The notes below the pieces were generated by a model. That model did no database searches. It saw only the letters and a program-made list of their open reading frames with translations, and was not told the origin of the DNA. A stretch of DNA of 64,000 bases, taken from contig NZ_JAGGLV010000001.1 of NCBI RefSeq assembly GCF_017874735.1, forward strand, positions 496,001 through 560,000, read 5' to 3'. Origin of the DNA: Paenibacillus silagei (GTDB lineage Bacteria; Bacillota; Bacilli; Paenibacillales; Paenibacillaceae). The position numbers were made by a program, and so were the translations under genes. Below are positions 40,998-50,590 of the stretch, piece by piece (position 1 is the first letter of the stretch; every line of letters starts with the position of its first letter).

Positions 40998-42422
40998 TTA
41001 CTTAATAATTACATATTCCAGGCCAACCAGCTTCGCATAGGTAACGATCTGATCGGTCGTCAGGTTCAGCGATACAACGGTGTGGTGTCCGCCGCCGTTC
41101 TCGATCCAGGCTCTGACTCCGTCCTGGAAGTTAGGCTTCACCTGCCACAGTACACGGGCTACCGGCAGATTCGGAGCCGGAACGGTTGGCTCGAACGCGG
41201 TAACTTCGTTGATCAGCAGCTTGTAATGAGTGCCGAAGTCGGCCATCGATACCACGACACCTTCGCCTGCCTTGCCGTCGAAGACGAGGCGGGCCGGGTC
41301 TTCACGGTCGCCGATCCCCAGCGGAGATACGATGATCTTCGGCTGATTGCTGGCCAGGCTCGGGTCTACCTCCAGCATGTGGGACTGGAGAATCGCTTCC
41401 TGTCCGGCAGCCATTTCGTAAGTGTAATCCTCCATGAACCCGGTATTCAGGTTGTGGCTCATCACCTTCATCAGGCGGTCCAGGGCCGCAGTCTTCCAGT
41501 CCCCTTCACCGGCGAAGCCGTAGCCTTGGGCCATCAGGCGCTGAACAGCCAGACCCGGAAGCTGCTTCATGCCGTGCAGGTCCTCGAAGTTAGAGGTGAA
41601 GGCATTGTAGCCGCCTGCATCCAAGAAGCGCTTAAGGGCAATCTCGTAGCTCGCCTGCACCTTCACACTGGCTTCCCAATCTTCCTTGCTGTACGTGCCA
41701 TAATCAACGGCATACAGCTTGGTATATTCTGCGAACAGGGCATCGATCTCTTCCTGCTTCACTTCATTCACATAGGCTACCAGATCGCCGATGCCGAAGT
41801 AGTCTACGGTCCAGCCGAACTGGATCTGGGCTTCTACCTTGTCGCCTTCGGTAACGCCGACGTTGCGCATGTTGTCGCCGAAACGGGCAACCTTGATGTT
41901 GAAGCTTTCGTTATAAGCTACAGCAACGTCCATCCACTCAGCAATCTGCTTCTGGACTTCCGGACGTTCCCAGTATCCTACAACGACCTTATTCTGCTTC
42001 TTCAGACGGGCATTGATGAAGCCATACTCACGGTCGCCATGGGCAGCCTGGTTCAGGTTCATGAAGTCCATGTCAATCGTTGCCCAAGGGATGCTCTCAT
42101 TGTACTGGGTAGCCAGGTGCAGCAGCGGCTTCTGCAGCAGCTTCGTGCCGCGAATCCACATTTTGGCCGGGGAGAAGGTGTGCATCCAGGTGATTACACC
42201 GGCAACCTCGTCACGGTAGTTCACTTCTTTCATAATGGAGGTGATTTTGTCTGCGCTAACGGCCAGATCCTGCAGAACTAGCGGATAAGGAAGCACCCCG
42301 CTGTTGTTGAGCGCATCGGTCATTTCCTGGGCGTGAGCCTTCACTTCACCCAGCGCTTCATCTCCATACAGGTGCTGCGATCCTACGACGAACCAGAATT
42401 GCTTGTCGCTTACTGTTGACAT
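40998..42422 (-). CDS. araA: L-arabinose isomerase
   Basis: 474 residues; converts L-arabinose to L-ribulose. Family motifs: FWFVVGSQHLYGDEAL at the N-terminus, VITWMHTFSPAKMWI, LHLATQYNESIPW, TSNFEDLHGMKQLPGLAVQR and HMLEVDPSLA with the metal-site residues. The ATG at 42422 has AAGAGG nine bases upstream; the long in-frame extension to 42635 overlaps araD and is not used. Last gene of the araBDA operon. Confidence 0.97.
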   Translation of the reverse strand: MSTVSDKQFWFVVGSQHLYGDEALGEVKAHAQEMTDALNNSGVLPYPLVLQDLAVSADKITSIMKEVNYRDEVAGVITWMHTFSPAKMWIRGTKLLQKPLLHLATQYNESIPWATIDMDFMNLNQAAHGDREYGFINARLKKQNKVVVGYWERPEVQKQIAEWMDVAVAYNESFNIKVARFGDNMRNVGVTEGDKVEAQIQFGWTVDYFGIGDLVAYVNEVKQEEIDALFAEYTKLYAVDYGTYSKEDWEASVKVQASYEIALKRFLDAGGYNAFTSNFEDLHGMKQLPGLAVQRLMAQGYGFAGEGDWKTAALDRLMKVMSHNLNTGFMEDYTYEMAAGQEAILQSHMLEVDPSLASNQPKIIVSPLGIGDREDPARLVFDGKAGEGVVVSMADFGTHYKLLINEVTAFEPTVPAPNLPVARVLWQVKPNFQDGVRAWIENGGGHHTVVSLNLTTDQIVTYAKLVGLEYVIIK

Positions 42423-42460
42423 ATCATTCATCCTCTTCTCTATTAGTTTGGTAAAAGTCG

Positions 42461-43156
42461 TTACTTCTGTCCGTAATACGCATCCTTGCCGTGCTTGCGC
42501 AGATAATGCTTGTCCAGAATCCGCTGCGGCAGCTCCTCGGCGAAGGTGTTCAGCTGGCGGGCGAAGTGGTTCATCTTGGACACTTCCTCCAGCACCACAC
42601 TGTTCATGACAGCGGCGTGGGCATCCTTGCCCCACGTGAACGGCGCGTGGCCCTTCAGCAGAACGCCGGGAATCGCCATCACATCCAGCCCCCGCTGTTC
42701 AAAAGTCTCAATGATCACATGCCCGGTCTCTGCTTCATAACCGCGGTCAATCTCTTCCTGGGTCAGGAACCGGGTGCACGGTACAGAACCATAGAAGGTG
42801 TCTGCATGTGTCGTCCCCATAACCGGAACATCCAGTCCGGCCTGAGCCCAGATGGTTGCCCACGTGGAATGCGTATGCACGATGCCGCCGATCTCGGCGT
42901 AATGCTTGTAGAGTACAGCGTGGGTCGCTGTATCCGAGGAAGGCCGCATCTCTCCCTCCACCACATTGCCATCGAAGTCCACAACGACCATATCGCTCGG
43001 CTTCATCTTGTCATAGCTGACTCCGCTCGGCTTGATGACGAACAGACTGCTCGCCCGGTCCACCGCGCTCACATTGCCCCAGGTGTATTTGACCAGCCCG
43101 TGCTTAGGCAGCTCCAGATTGGCCTCGTACACCTCTTCCTTCAGTTGCTCCAGCAT
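42461..43156 (-). CDS. araD: L-ribulose-5-phosphate 4-epimerase
   Basis: 231 residues of the class II aldolase/AraD family: [42 protein letters not shown], the zinc ligands in [12 protein letters not shown], and [11 protein letters not shown]. It makes D-xylulose-5-phosphate for the pentose phosphate pathway. It starts 3 bp after the kinase stop and precedes araA. Confidence 0.96.
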   Translation of the reverse strand: MLEQLKEEVYEANLELPKHGLVKYTWGNVSAVDRASSLFVIKPSGVSYDKMKPSDMVVVDFDGNVVEGEMRPSSDTATHAVLYKHYAEIGGIVHTHSTWATIWAQAGLDVPVMGTTHADTFYGSVPCTRFLTQEEIDRGYEAETGHVIIETFEQRGLDVMAIPGVLLKGHAPFTWGKDAHAAVMNSVVLEEVSKMNHFARQLNTFAEELPQRILDKHYLRKHGKDAYYGQK

Positions 43157-43159
43157 GTG

Positions 43160-44773
43160 TTAATTTCCTCCGTTCTCTACGAGATGATCTACAGCGGCCT
43201 GCTCAATCGCCAGACCCGCCGTGTAGCGTTCCATGAACAATTCAAAGCCCTTCACATCCGCCGCAACCGGATGAATGGTCTCGCCTTCGATATCCTTGAA
43301 GACCTTCTGGTCGAGGAAATCATCCAGACGCTCCTGCTGCGCTCTGTTCTTCATATAAGAAGCCAGAATCGCCATGCCCCACGCGCCGCCTTCTCCGGCT
43401 GTTGCCATCACGGAGACCGGAACATTCATCGCAGCAGCCACGATTCTCTGTCCGACAACAGGCGTCTTGAACAAGCCGCCATGCGCCAGAATGCTGTCGA
43501 TGGACACCTGCTCCTTCAAGGTCAGAATATCCATCCCGATCTTCAGCGCGCCAAAAGCGGAGAACAAATGCGTCCGCATAAAGTTGCCCAGCGTGAATCG
43601 GCTCTCAGGCGAGCGGACAAACAGCGGCCGTCCCTTCTCCAGCCCGGTGATGTTCTCACCCGAGAAATAGCCGTAGCTTAGCAGTCCGCCGCCATCAGCA
43701 TCCGCCTCCAACGCTTTATTAAACAGAACACTGAAGAGCTGGGCCGGATCAGCCTTGAAGCCCATCGCCTCCGAGAATTCCCGGAACAAGCCGACCCAGG
43801 CATTGATATCGCTGGAGCAGTTGTTGGCATGCACCATCCCTACCGGACTGCCATCGGGGGTAGTCACCATGTCAATCTCAGGGTATACCGCTGTAAGGTC
43901 CTTCTCCAGCACGATCATGGCGAACACGGAGGTGCCTACAGAGATATTACCGGTCCGTTTGCGCACACTGTTCGTAGCGACCATTCCTGTTCCGGCATCG
44001 CCCTCTGGAGGACAGAGCGGAATGCCTGCCAGCAGGTCCCCGGACTCATCCAGCAGTCTCGCTCCGGCTTCCGTTAACACCCCTGCCTGCTCGCCTGCTG
44101 CGTAGACCTTGGGCAGAAGATCACTCAGCTTCCAAGGGTAATTCTTAGCGGCAATCAGCTCATCGAACTGGCTGACCATGGCCGGGTGGTAATCCTGTGA
44201 AGCTTCATCTATAGGGAAGACCCCGGAGGCATCGCCAATCCCGATCGCCTTGCTGCCGGTCAGCAGCCAATGGATATATCCGCCCAGCGTCGTTACGAAT
44301 GTCGCCTGCGGAACATGCTCTTCCCCGTTCAGAATCGCCTGATACAGGTGGGCAATGGTCCAGCGCTCCGGAATATTGAACTGGAACAGCTCTGTTAATT
44401 CCTTGGCCGCCGCACCGGTTGTAGCATTACGCCAGGTCCGGAACGGAACCAGCAGCTCGCCCGCGCTGTCAAAGGCCATATATCCATGCATCATTGCTGA
44501 GAATCCGATCGAACCGACAGTAGTAAGCGTAACCCCGTATTTCTGTGCAACCTCCTGCTTCATCTCGCGGTAAGCCGCTTGCAGCCCCTTGATGATATCG
44601 GTGAGGGGATACGTCCAGTACCCGCCTTCCAGCAGGTTCTCCCACTCGTAGCTTCCGGATGCAACCGCCCTGAATCCCTGATCAATCAGGACGGCCTTGA
44701 TACGTGTGGACCCAAATTCGATACCCAGTGATGTCTCTCCCTTAAGTATCGCTTGCTTGATGTTCTGATCCAT
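43160..44773 (-). CDS. araB: Ribulokinase-type FGGY carbohydrate kinase
   Basis: About 537 residues. [16 protein letters not shown] is the ATP phosphate-binding loop, [12 protein letters not shown] follows, [18 protein letters not shown] and [16 protein letters not shown] are FGGY central motifs, and [18 protein letters not shown] is the C-terminal motif. Position in araB-araD-araA makes ribulokinase the likely role, though it resembles the non-classical AraB branch and xylulokinases. Two starts fit AGAGGAG: ATG 44773 and GTG 44779. Confidence 0.9.
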   Translation of the reverse strand: MDQNIKQAILKGETSLGIEFGSTRIKAVLIDQGFRAVASGSYEWENLLEGGYWTYPLTDIIKGLQAAYREMKQEVAQKYGVTLTTVGSIGFSAMMHGYMAFDSAGELLVPFRTWRNATTGAAAKELTELFQFNIPERWTIAHLYQAILNGEEHVPQATFVTTLGGYIHWLLTGSKAIGIGDASGVFPIDEASQDYHPAMVSQFDELIAAKNYPWKLSDLLPKVYAAGEQAGVLTEAGARLLDESGDLLAGIPLCPPEGDAGTGMVATNSVRKRTGNISVGTSVFAMIVLEKDLTAVYPEIDMVTTPDGSPVGMVHANNCSSDINAWVGLFREFSEAMGFKADPAQLFSVLFNKALEADADGGGLLSYGYFSGENITGLEKGRPLFVRSPESRFTLGNFMRTHLFSAFGALKIGMDILTLKEQVSIDSILAHGGLFKTPVVGQRIVAAAMNVPVSVMATAGEGGAWGMAILASYMKNRAQQERLDDFLDQKVFKDIEGETIHPVAADVKGFELFMERYTAGLAIEQAAVDHLVENGGN

Positions 44774-44849
44774 GCCCACGTTACTCCTCTCTGAACCAAA
44801 CTGTGTTACTTACGAATCTAAAGAATGCGCTTCCTTTATGAACAGGTTT

Positions 44850-44878
44850 AGTATATTTTTTGTTCGTACATTTGTCAA
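44850..44878 (-). promoter_or_regulatory. araBDA promoter with AraR box in the spacer
   Basis: On the minus strand TTGACA (44878-44873) and TATACT (44855-44850) are 17 bp apart. The AraR-box-like sequence TTTTGTTCGTACATTT (plus strand 44858-44873) fills the spacer and matches ATTTGTACGTACAAAT at most positions. Repression by AraR without arabinose is expected. Confidence 0.85.
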
Positions 44879-44987
44879 CAATAGATATAAGATATACCTA
44901 CAAATTTACCGGAAAATCACCCGTATTTTACGCAAATCATGATATATAGTAGACATCCGGGGATATAAAGCTTATATTCAAGCTATA

Positions 44988-45003
44988 ATATGTACGTACA
45001 ACT
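44988..45003 (+). promoter_or_regulatory. AraR box at the araR promoter
   Basis: ATATGTACGTACAACT matches the Bacillus AraR consensus ATTTGTACGTACAAAT. It overlaps the end of a TATAAT (44984-44989), so it should autoregulate araR. Confidence 0.8.
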
Positions 45004-45036
45004 ACAATAATTTCTCCACTCCATATAAGAACAACT

Positions 45037-46155
45037 ATGAAAGAAGTGACCCGTGTGCGAACCAAGTACCAGATCATATTCGATGAACTCAAAAGCAACA
45101 TCCTGTCCGGCACCTACAGTGTAGGCGAGCAAATTCCTACGGAGTCGGCGCTGCAGGAGATGTACGGCGTCAGCCGCCAGACCGTGCGGAAGGCCATTCT
45201 GGAGCTATCCAATGAGGGGTTTCTGCGCAGCGAAAAGGGCTCGGGCACCTATGTCAGCCACCAGTTCCGGTCCAAATCCGGGAATGGCGCGGGCAAACGG
45301 ACTATCGGCGTAATAACAACCTACCTTTCCGATTATATTTTCCCATCTATTATCCGGGGCATTGAAGGCAGGCTGAATGAAGACAATTATTCGCTGCTGC
45401 TTGCCAGCACCAATAACGATGTCGCCCAGGAGAAGAAAGCGCTGGAGATGATGCTGTCCTACGGGGTAGACGGGCTGATCATTGAGCCAACCAAAAGCAA
45501 CCTGTACAATCCGAACATCGCTTACTACTTGTCGTTCAAGGAGCAGGACGTCCCGTTCATCATGATTAACGCTTATTATGAGGAGCTGGAGGTGCCGTTC
45601 TTCTGCCTGGATGACGTACAGTCGAGTTATCTGGCGACCCGGGAGCTGATTGCGAAGGGCCATACCCAGATCGGGATTATCGCCAAAATGGACGATCTCC
45701 AGGGCAAATACCGCATGAAGGGCTATATCAAGGCACTCGGCGAGGCCAAGCTGCGCTTCCACCCGGAGCAGGTCCTCTCCTTCGATACCGAATCGAAGCT
45801 GGCGCTGTCGGCCAATCTGGAGCAATTCCTGACAGATAACAGAGAGGTGCTGACCGCTATCGTCTGCTATAACGATGAAGTGGGCCTGGAAGTGGTCAAG
45901 GTGTGCCGCGAACTGGGGATCTCCATTCCTGGAGAGCTGTCGATTATCGGGCAGGACAATTCCTATATCGCCAAGAATGCAGGGATCAAGCTGACGACGC
46001 TGACCCACCCGCAGGAGAGAATGGGCCGTGACGCCGCCGAATGGGTCATTAAGAAGCTTCAGGGTAAAAAAGATCTGAAGAACAGCAACTACTATCTGCC
46101 CGAGCTGGTAGAGGGGGAGACGGTGCGGGTGCTGGAGCCGGCTCCAGTGGAATAG
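45037..46155 (+). CDS. araR: Arabinose-responsive repressor AraR
   Basis: 372 residues: N-terminal GntR winged helix (YQIIFDELKSNILSGTYSVG, MYGVSRQTVRKAILELSNEG, SGTYVS) and C-terminal LacI/GalR-type sugar-binding domain (KRTIGVITTYLSDYIFPSII, DGLIIEPTKSNLYNPN, YNDEVGLEVVKVCRELGI, LTTLTHPQERMGRDAAEWVI). Divergent from araBDA, with AraR boxes on both sides of the region. Confidence 0.96.
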   Translation: MKEVTRVRTKYQIIFDELKSNILSGTYSVGEQIPTESALQEMYGVSRQTVRKAILELSNEGFLRSEKGSGTYVSHQFRSKSGNGAGKRTIGVITTYLSDYIFPSIIRGIEGRLNEDNYSLLLASTNNDVAQEKKALEMMLSYGVDGLIIEPTKSNLYNPNIAYYLSFKEQDVPFIMINAYYEELEVPFFCLDDVQSSYLATRELIAKGHTQIGIIAKMDDLQGKYRMKGYIKALGEAKLRFHPEQVLSFDTESKLALSANLEQFLTDNREVLTAIVCYNDEVGLEVVKVCRELGISIPGELSIIGQDNSYIAKNAGIKLTTLTHPQERMGRDAAEWVIKKLQGKKDLKNSNYYLPELVEGETVRVLEPAPVE

Positions 46156-46188
46156 GAAGTCCGCCCGGGAATATGCAGACAAAAGACA

Positions 46189-46241
46189 AACAGCCCTAAC
46201 CGCTTCATGACCGTTACAGGCCGTGAAGCGGCAGGGCTGTT
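46189..46241. terminator. Bidirectional terminator between araR and the lipoprotein
   Basis: AACAGCCCT pairs with AGGGCTGTT and CCGCTTCA with TGAAGCGG. Confidence 0.75.
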
Positions 46242-46269
46242 CAGTATTCTGCTGATTCAGGGGACTGAT

Positions 46270-46995
46270 TTAGTCCAGCAGAGTAGAGATGCTTATGCTT
46301 TCAATCTTAGCGCCCTTGACGTGGAACAGCATATAATCCACATAGTTGCTTGGGGCGAACCGGAAGTCATCCTCTTCCTCAGGTGCACCGTCTCCGGTCA
46401 GCTTGCCTTCGGGATAGGCTTTTTTGAGCGTATCCAGGCTGTCTCCGACCTTGATATTACGGACCGTAGTGTACTTCGGATCAGTGATCTTCATGTTGAA
46501 GATGTAGAACTGCTTGCCGTCACCCGAATCAATGGTCTTAATCTCAAGGCCCGGGAAGGTATACGTGTTCTCTGTTCTGCCGATCAGGGTATCCATATTT
46601 TTACCGTCATCCAAGGAATAAGTGTGCGATTTCTTCGCCGTTGCCTTGCCAAGCATACTCTCCAGCTTAGCATCATCCACAATGTCAGAGAGGGCGATGG
46701 TCTGGTCCTTATAGACAAAAGCCAGCTCCTTCAGAACCACATTCCCTTCCTTCTCAATGGTTCCCTCCTTGATTGCCTCCGGGCTGCCCGCTGAAGCCGC
46801 AGGGGTTGGCTCGGCCGCAGCAGCTTCAGTCGCCCCAGGGGTAGCCTCTGGTGCCGCCGTGGCCACCGCTTCAGTGGTAGGCTCTGCCGAAGGAGTGGCC
46901 GCCGGAGCGGCCGAATCGGATTGGCATCCGGCCAGAAGTGTCATTAATAATACTGCGGGCAGCAGCAGCGCTGCCGGTTTTTTAAATGTTCCCAT
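46270..46995 (-). CDS. Lipoprotein of unknown function
   Basis: 241 residues. Lipobox LAGC with Cys 24, then an Ala/Pro/Thr/Glu-rich linker (about 25-75) and a globular domain (VLKELAFVYKDQTIALSDIV, FPGLEIKTIDSGDGKQFYIF, VGDSLDTLKKAYPEGKL) with BLIP/PepSY-like repeats. GGAGGG precedes ATG 46995. It lies downstream of the two-component pair on the same strand and may belong to its regulon. Confidence 0.75.
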   Translation of the reverse strand: MGTFKKPAALLLPAVLLMTLLAGCQSDSAAPAATPSAEPTTEAVATAAPEATPGATEAAAAEPTPAASAGSPEAIKEGTIEKEGNVVLKELAFVYKDQTIALSDIVDDAKLESMLGKATAKKSHTYSLDDGKNMDTLIGRTENTYTFPGLEIKTIDSGDGKQFYIFNMKITDPKYTTVRNIKVGDSLDTLKKAYPEGKLTGDGAPEEEDDFRFAPSNYVDYMLFHVKGAKIESISISTLLD

Positions 46996-47111
46996 AAGTA
47001 ATCCCTCCATGAATGTACGCGATGGACGCGTTGTTTGTTTGGTATGAGGTTAGTATACGAAAAGCATTTATTAGTGTAATAACAGAGTTGTATCAGTCTT
47101 GTAACGCCTGT

Positions 47112-48491
47112 TCACAGGAGCGGCAGACGGATGTAGACCGTGGTTCCCGCGCCGAGCTGGCTCTCTATATCCAGGTGCCCGCCGAACTTCTCAGCGATCT
47201 CCTTACATATGGACAGCCCCAGCCCCGTTCCGCCTGCCCCGCCTGCATTGCTTGCCCGGTAGAACCGCTCCTGCACACGGGTAAGCTCATCCGCGCTGAT
47301 TCCAATGCCCTGATCGCTGATCCGCACGACAGCTTCCTGCTCCCGGACCAAAGTTTCAATGCTTACCCGGGTACCGGGACCGGAGTATTTGATCGCGTTG
47401 TCCAGCACATTCGCGATGGCATGGGACATCAGCACCTGATTGACATTGACGAAGGCCGGCGGCCCCTGCCGGATCGTAAGCTCTATCCCCTTACTGTCCG
47501 CCTTGGCCCTCAATCCAGCGGCTCCCCCTGCGGCCAGCTGTGCCAGGTCCGTCTTCTCGGCATCGATTCCATCCTGCCCTGCCTTATCGAAGCGCGACAG
47601 CATGAGCAGCTCATTGACCAGCCGGGTCAGGCGGTCCGATTCATTCACCAGATGGAAGTAGATCCGCTGCAGCTCCTCATCCTCGTCCTCACCTTCGTAC
47701 AAATATTGAGAGAACCCCTTGATCGCAGCAAGCGGCGTTTTCAGCTCATGGGATACGTTCGAGACAAACTGCTTCTGATACTGGATATAGTCGCTGAGCT
47801 GAATGCCCATCCGGTTCAGGCCCGCAGCCAGCATGCCCAGCTCATCCTTCCGATTCAGGTGAACCTCGCGGAACTGCTGCTTGGAGAAGCTCTCCGTAGC
47901 ACCCAGCAGATATTTAATCGGCTTCGTCGTATTCCGGGCAATGAACAGACTGGAGAGCGTAATCAGAATAATGAATCCCCCTGCACCGGCGAACAGGATA
48001 TAGCGGATCTGGTCCATCATCGTATAGAAATAAGAGACATCCTCCACGAACTCGTACACATAGCTATTCTGATAATACTTGTCTTGGATCGGAACCGCGA
48101 AGTAGAGCAGATGATCCTCGGAGACCGTATACGCATAATTGCCCTTAAGGGCATTCTGGATATTCCCGGGGAAAATGACGGGGGTCTTGTTATTGATCAC
48201 AATCCCGTCAACGGCGAGTCCCAGCAGCTTCTGGCTGCTGTCGTAGATACGCACCTCCTTGACGGAGGCTTTTAACGTCTCCAGCGCGCTTCTCGCCACC
48301 TCCTCCATCTGCCCCGCATCTACCTCCTGTTCGTGCCTGGAGAGCACCTCCCTGAAGGACATCTCACCAAGATCGGCCTTCTCCATCATTTGCTTCTCTA
48401 TGGTTACGAAGCTGAAATAGTCAATCGCCTTATTAATCGAAATAATGATAACGGCAAAGGACAGCACCGAGAATAGCAAATACATTAGCAC
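47112..48491 (-). CDS. Sensor histidine kinase with HAMP domain
   Basis: At least 459 residues. Two membrane helices (LMYLLFSVLSFAVIIISI and ILFAGAGGFIILITLSSLFI) flank a 150-residue extracellular sensor; HAMP, then SNVSHELKTPLAAIKGFSQY, N-box ANVLDNAIKYS, G1 DQGIGI, G2 GTGLGLSI. The first ATG/GTG is at 48491, inside the first helix and with no near ribosome site. A CTG at 48512 overlaps the regulator stop as CTGA, has GGGAGGTGG nine bases upstream and adds LKYATRL before the helix, so it may be the true start. Confidence 0.88.
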   Translation of the reverse strand: MLMYLLFSVLSFAVIIISINKAIDYFSFVTIEKQMMEKADLGEMSFREVLSRHEQEVDAGQMEEVARSALETLKASVKEVRIYDSSQKLLGLAVDGIVINNKTPVIFPGNIQNALKGNYAYTVSEDHLLYFAVPIQDKYYQNSYVYEFVEDVSYFYTMMDQIRYILFAGAGGFIILITLSSLFIARNTTKPIKYLLGATESFSKQQFREVHLNRKDELGMLAAGLNRMGIQLSDYIQYQKQFVSNVSHELKTPLAAIKGFSQYLYEGEDEDEELQRIYFHLVNESDRLTRLVNELLMLSRFDKAGQDGIDAEKTDLAQLAAGGAAGLRAKADSKGIELTIRQGPPAFVNVNQVLMSHAIANVLDNAIKYSGPGTRVSIETLVREQEAVVRISDQGIGISADELTRVQERFYRASNAGGAGGTGLGLSICKEIAEKFGGHLDIESQLGAGTTVYIRLPLL

Positions 48492-48508
48492 CAGCCGGGT
48501 CGCGTATT

Positions 48509-49207
48509 TCAGGCGGAGCCACCTCCCAGCTGATAACCGAAGCCGTAGACGGTGCGGATATATTTCGGATTCTCGGCATCATCCTCCAGCTTCTTTCTTA
48601 AGCGCATGATCGTCATATCCACGCTGCGGCTGTCGCCCATGAAGTCATAGCCCCAGACAATCTCCAGCAGCTCATCCCGGGTATAGATTTTGTCCGGGCG
48701 CTTCAGCAGGGTCTCCAGAATCCGGAATTCCTTGGCTGTCAGAGCCACCGGAACGCCGCCTTTCTGCACCACCCGGGTCTCCAGATCGAAGGTCAGCTCC
48801 TCATGAGTGATCCGGGTATCTTCAGCTTCTGCGGGCAGACCGCTGTTCTGGGCTCTCCGGAGCACCACCTTGATCCGCGCCAGCAGCTCCCGGTTATCGA
48901 ACGGCTTGGTCATGTAATCCTCGGCCCCCAGCTCAAGCCCCAGCACCTTATCGATAATCTCATTCTTGGCCGACAGCATAATGACGGGAACGGCCTGCCG
49001 CTTGGTGATCTCCTTACACAGGTCATAGCCTGAGCAATCGGGCAGCATCAGATCCAGTACCACCAGATCCGGCTGAAAAGCATCCAGGGCCTCTAGTCCC
49101 GCACTCCCGTTCTCCGCTGTCCGCACCTCATAATTCTCTCTGCGGAGCACCAGTTCGATCAGATCTCTAAGGGCAGCTTCATCATCGATTACGAGAATTT
49201 TGTTCAT
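48509..49207 (-). CDS. OmpR-family response regulator
   Basis: 232 residues. Receiver (KILVIDDEAALRDLIELVLR, phospho-acceptor in VVLDLMLPD, Lys in YMTKPFDNRELL) and winged-helix output (TAKEFRILETLLKRPDKIYT, DSRSVDMTIMRLRKKLEDDA, YIRTVYGFGYQL). The ATG at 49207 has AGGAGGAGGG upstream. It is translationally coupled to the kinase. PhoP/ResD-like, target unknown. Confidence 0.92.
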   Translation of the reverse strand: MNKILVIDDEAALRDLIELVLRRENYEVRTAENGSAGLEALDAFQPDLVVLDLMLPDCSGYDLCKEITKRQAVPVIMLSAKNEIIDKVLGLELGAEDYMTKPFDNRELLARIKVVLRRAQNSGLPAEAEDTRITHEELTFDLETRVVQKGGVPVALTAKEFRILETLLKRPDKIYTRDELLEIVWGYDFMGDSRSVDMTIMRLRKKLEDDAENPKYIRTVYGFGYQLGGGSA

Positions 49208-49309
49208 CCGATCCCTCCTCCTATACTTAATATTAACACCGGCAAAGGACGTTAATCTCCCCGCAGCGCAGATCACCTGTTATCACTGCCCGTGAACCCG
49301 TCGCCAGCC

Positions 49310-49350
49310 CATTGTGTTCGGTTTCTCGCATACATTCGGTCCACGCACCC
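49310..49350. repeat. Copy of the TCGGTTT dispersed repeat
   Basis: CATTGTGTTCGGTTTCTCGC followed by ATACATTCGGTCCACGCACC. This is the most complete copy of the family in the window and lies in a 276-bp gene-free gap. Confidence 0.6.
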
Positions 49351-49483
49351 TGGTGTACCCGGAGCCTTTGCTGTTGCCGGACCGCTAGCTATATCCTTTC
49401 CAAAAATAAACCTTCGGCAGGCGGTTCACCTATCGCATTTTCCAACATACCTTGAATAAACCAACTAGAAAGGGGACAAATCA

Positions 49484-49741
49484 ATGTATCTGCTCTGGGT
49501 AATCATCGTAGGGGGACTCATCGGCTGGCTAAGCGGCAATCTAATCGGGCGTGATGTTCCGGGAGGCGTACTGGGCAATGTAATCGCCGGGTTCATCGGT
49601 TCCTGGCTGGGCTCCGAGCTGCTTGGTCCAAGAGGCCCTGTAGTAGGTGGCTTCCACATTGCTCCGGCCATTATCGGCTCCATCGTTGCGCTATTGATCT
49701 TCTTTGCCCTGGCCCGCGGCGGCGCCTTCCGGCGTCGTTAA
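49484..49741 (+). CDS. GlsB/YeaQ/YmgE family small membrane protein
   Basis: 85 residues, three glycine-rich membrane helices (LLWVIIVGGLIGWLSGNLIG, LGNVIAGFIGSWLGSELL, APAIIGSIVALLIFFALA). This transglycosylase-associated family is linked to envelope stress. GAAAGGGG precedes the ATG. Confidence 0.88.
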   Translation: MYLLWVIIVGGLIGWLSGNLIGRDVPGGVLGNVIAGFIGSWLGSELLGPRGPVVGGFHIAPAIIGSIVALLIFFALARGGAFRRR

Positions 49742-49873
49742 TCCTTCCCGCCGGCTGCTGCAAAGTCAACACAGAGCCCCTCCTGTTCAACCAGGCAGGG
49801 GCTCTGCCATGTCATCCTTACAGAATCCTTAGAATCTGCCCTTAGAGTAGAGGGAGAGAAAGGATGATATACT

Positions 49874-50590
49874 ATGCAGGAACATATTCTGGAAATACAG
49901 GATCTATGTAAAAGCTTCAAACGCCAGACAGCCGTAAACAACGTATCGTTAACTGTTGCACGTAATTCGGTCTACGGGCTGCTCGGTCCGAACGGTGCAG
50001 GCAAATCGACCCTGCTCAAAATGATTACCGGCATGCTGCGGCCCGATTCCGGGACAATCCGCTTCCAGGGCCAGGAATGGACCCGGAAGGACTTAAGCCG
50101 GATCGGCGTATTAATTGAAGCACCTCCGCTGTACGATAATCTGACCGCCCGGGAGAATCTGAAGGTACGCACGCTGGCCCTCGGACTGCCGCAGTCGCGT
50201 ATCGAAGAGGTGCTTGCCGTTGTCGATCTGACCGCAACCCGGAAGAAGCGGGCCGGACAATTCTCCATGGGGATGAAGCAGCGGCTCGGCATCGCCATTG
50301 CGCTCCTCAACCAGCCGGAGCTGCTGATTCTGGACGAGCCGACGAACGGGCTGGACCCGATCGGGATTCAGGAGCTGCGGGAGCTGATCCGCTCCTTCCC
50401 GCAGCAGGGAATCACCGTCATCCTGTCCAGCCACCTGCTCTCCGAGGTGGAGCAGACAGCCGACCATATTGGCATCATTGCGGGCGGCGTACTGGGCTAT
50501 CAGGATCCAATCTCCCCGGGCCAGGACCTGGAGGCGTTGTTCATGCAGGTTGCTGCGGCCCACCGGAGGGACGGTGCGGTTCATGCTTAA
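49874..50590 (+). CDS. ABC transporter ATPase of the lantibiotic-immunity type (NisF/SpaF-like)
   Basis: 238 residues: Walker A LGPNGAGKST, Q-loop, signature FSMGMKQRLGIA, Walker B LLILDEP, NGLDP and a short C-terminus. The MGMKQRLGIA form is typical of bacitracin and lantibiotic protection ATPases. It overlaps the permease by 8 bp. First gene of a five-gene unit. Confidence 0.88.
   Translation: MQEHILEIQDLCKSFKRQTAVNNVSLTVARNSVYGLLGPNGAGKSTLLKMITGMLRPDSGTIRFQGQEWTRKDLSRIGVLIEAPPLYDNLTARENLKVRTLALGLPQSRIEEVLAVVDLTATRKKRAGQFSMGMKQRLGIAIALLNQPELLILDEPTNGLDPIGIQELRELIRSFPQQGITVILSSHLLSEVEQTADHIGIIAGGVLGYQDPISPGQDLEALFMQVAAAHRRDGAVHA

Noticed and set aside
41082..42281. Long open frame on the plus strand opposite araA
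   Set aside because: It is the shadow of the highly conserved araA coding sequence, has no ribosome site and no recognisable domain.
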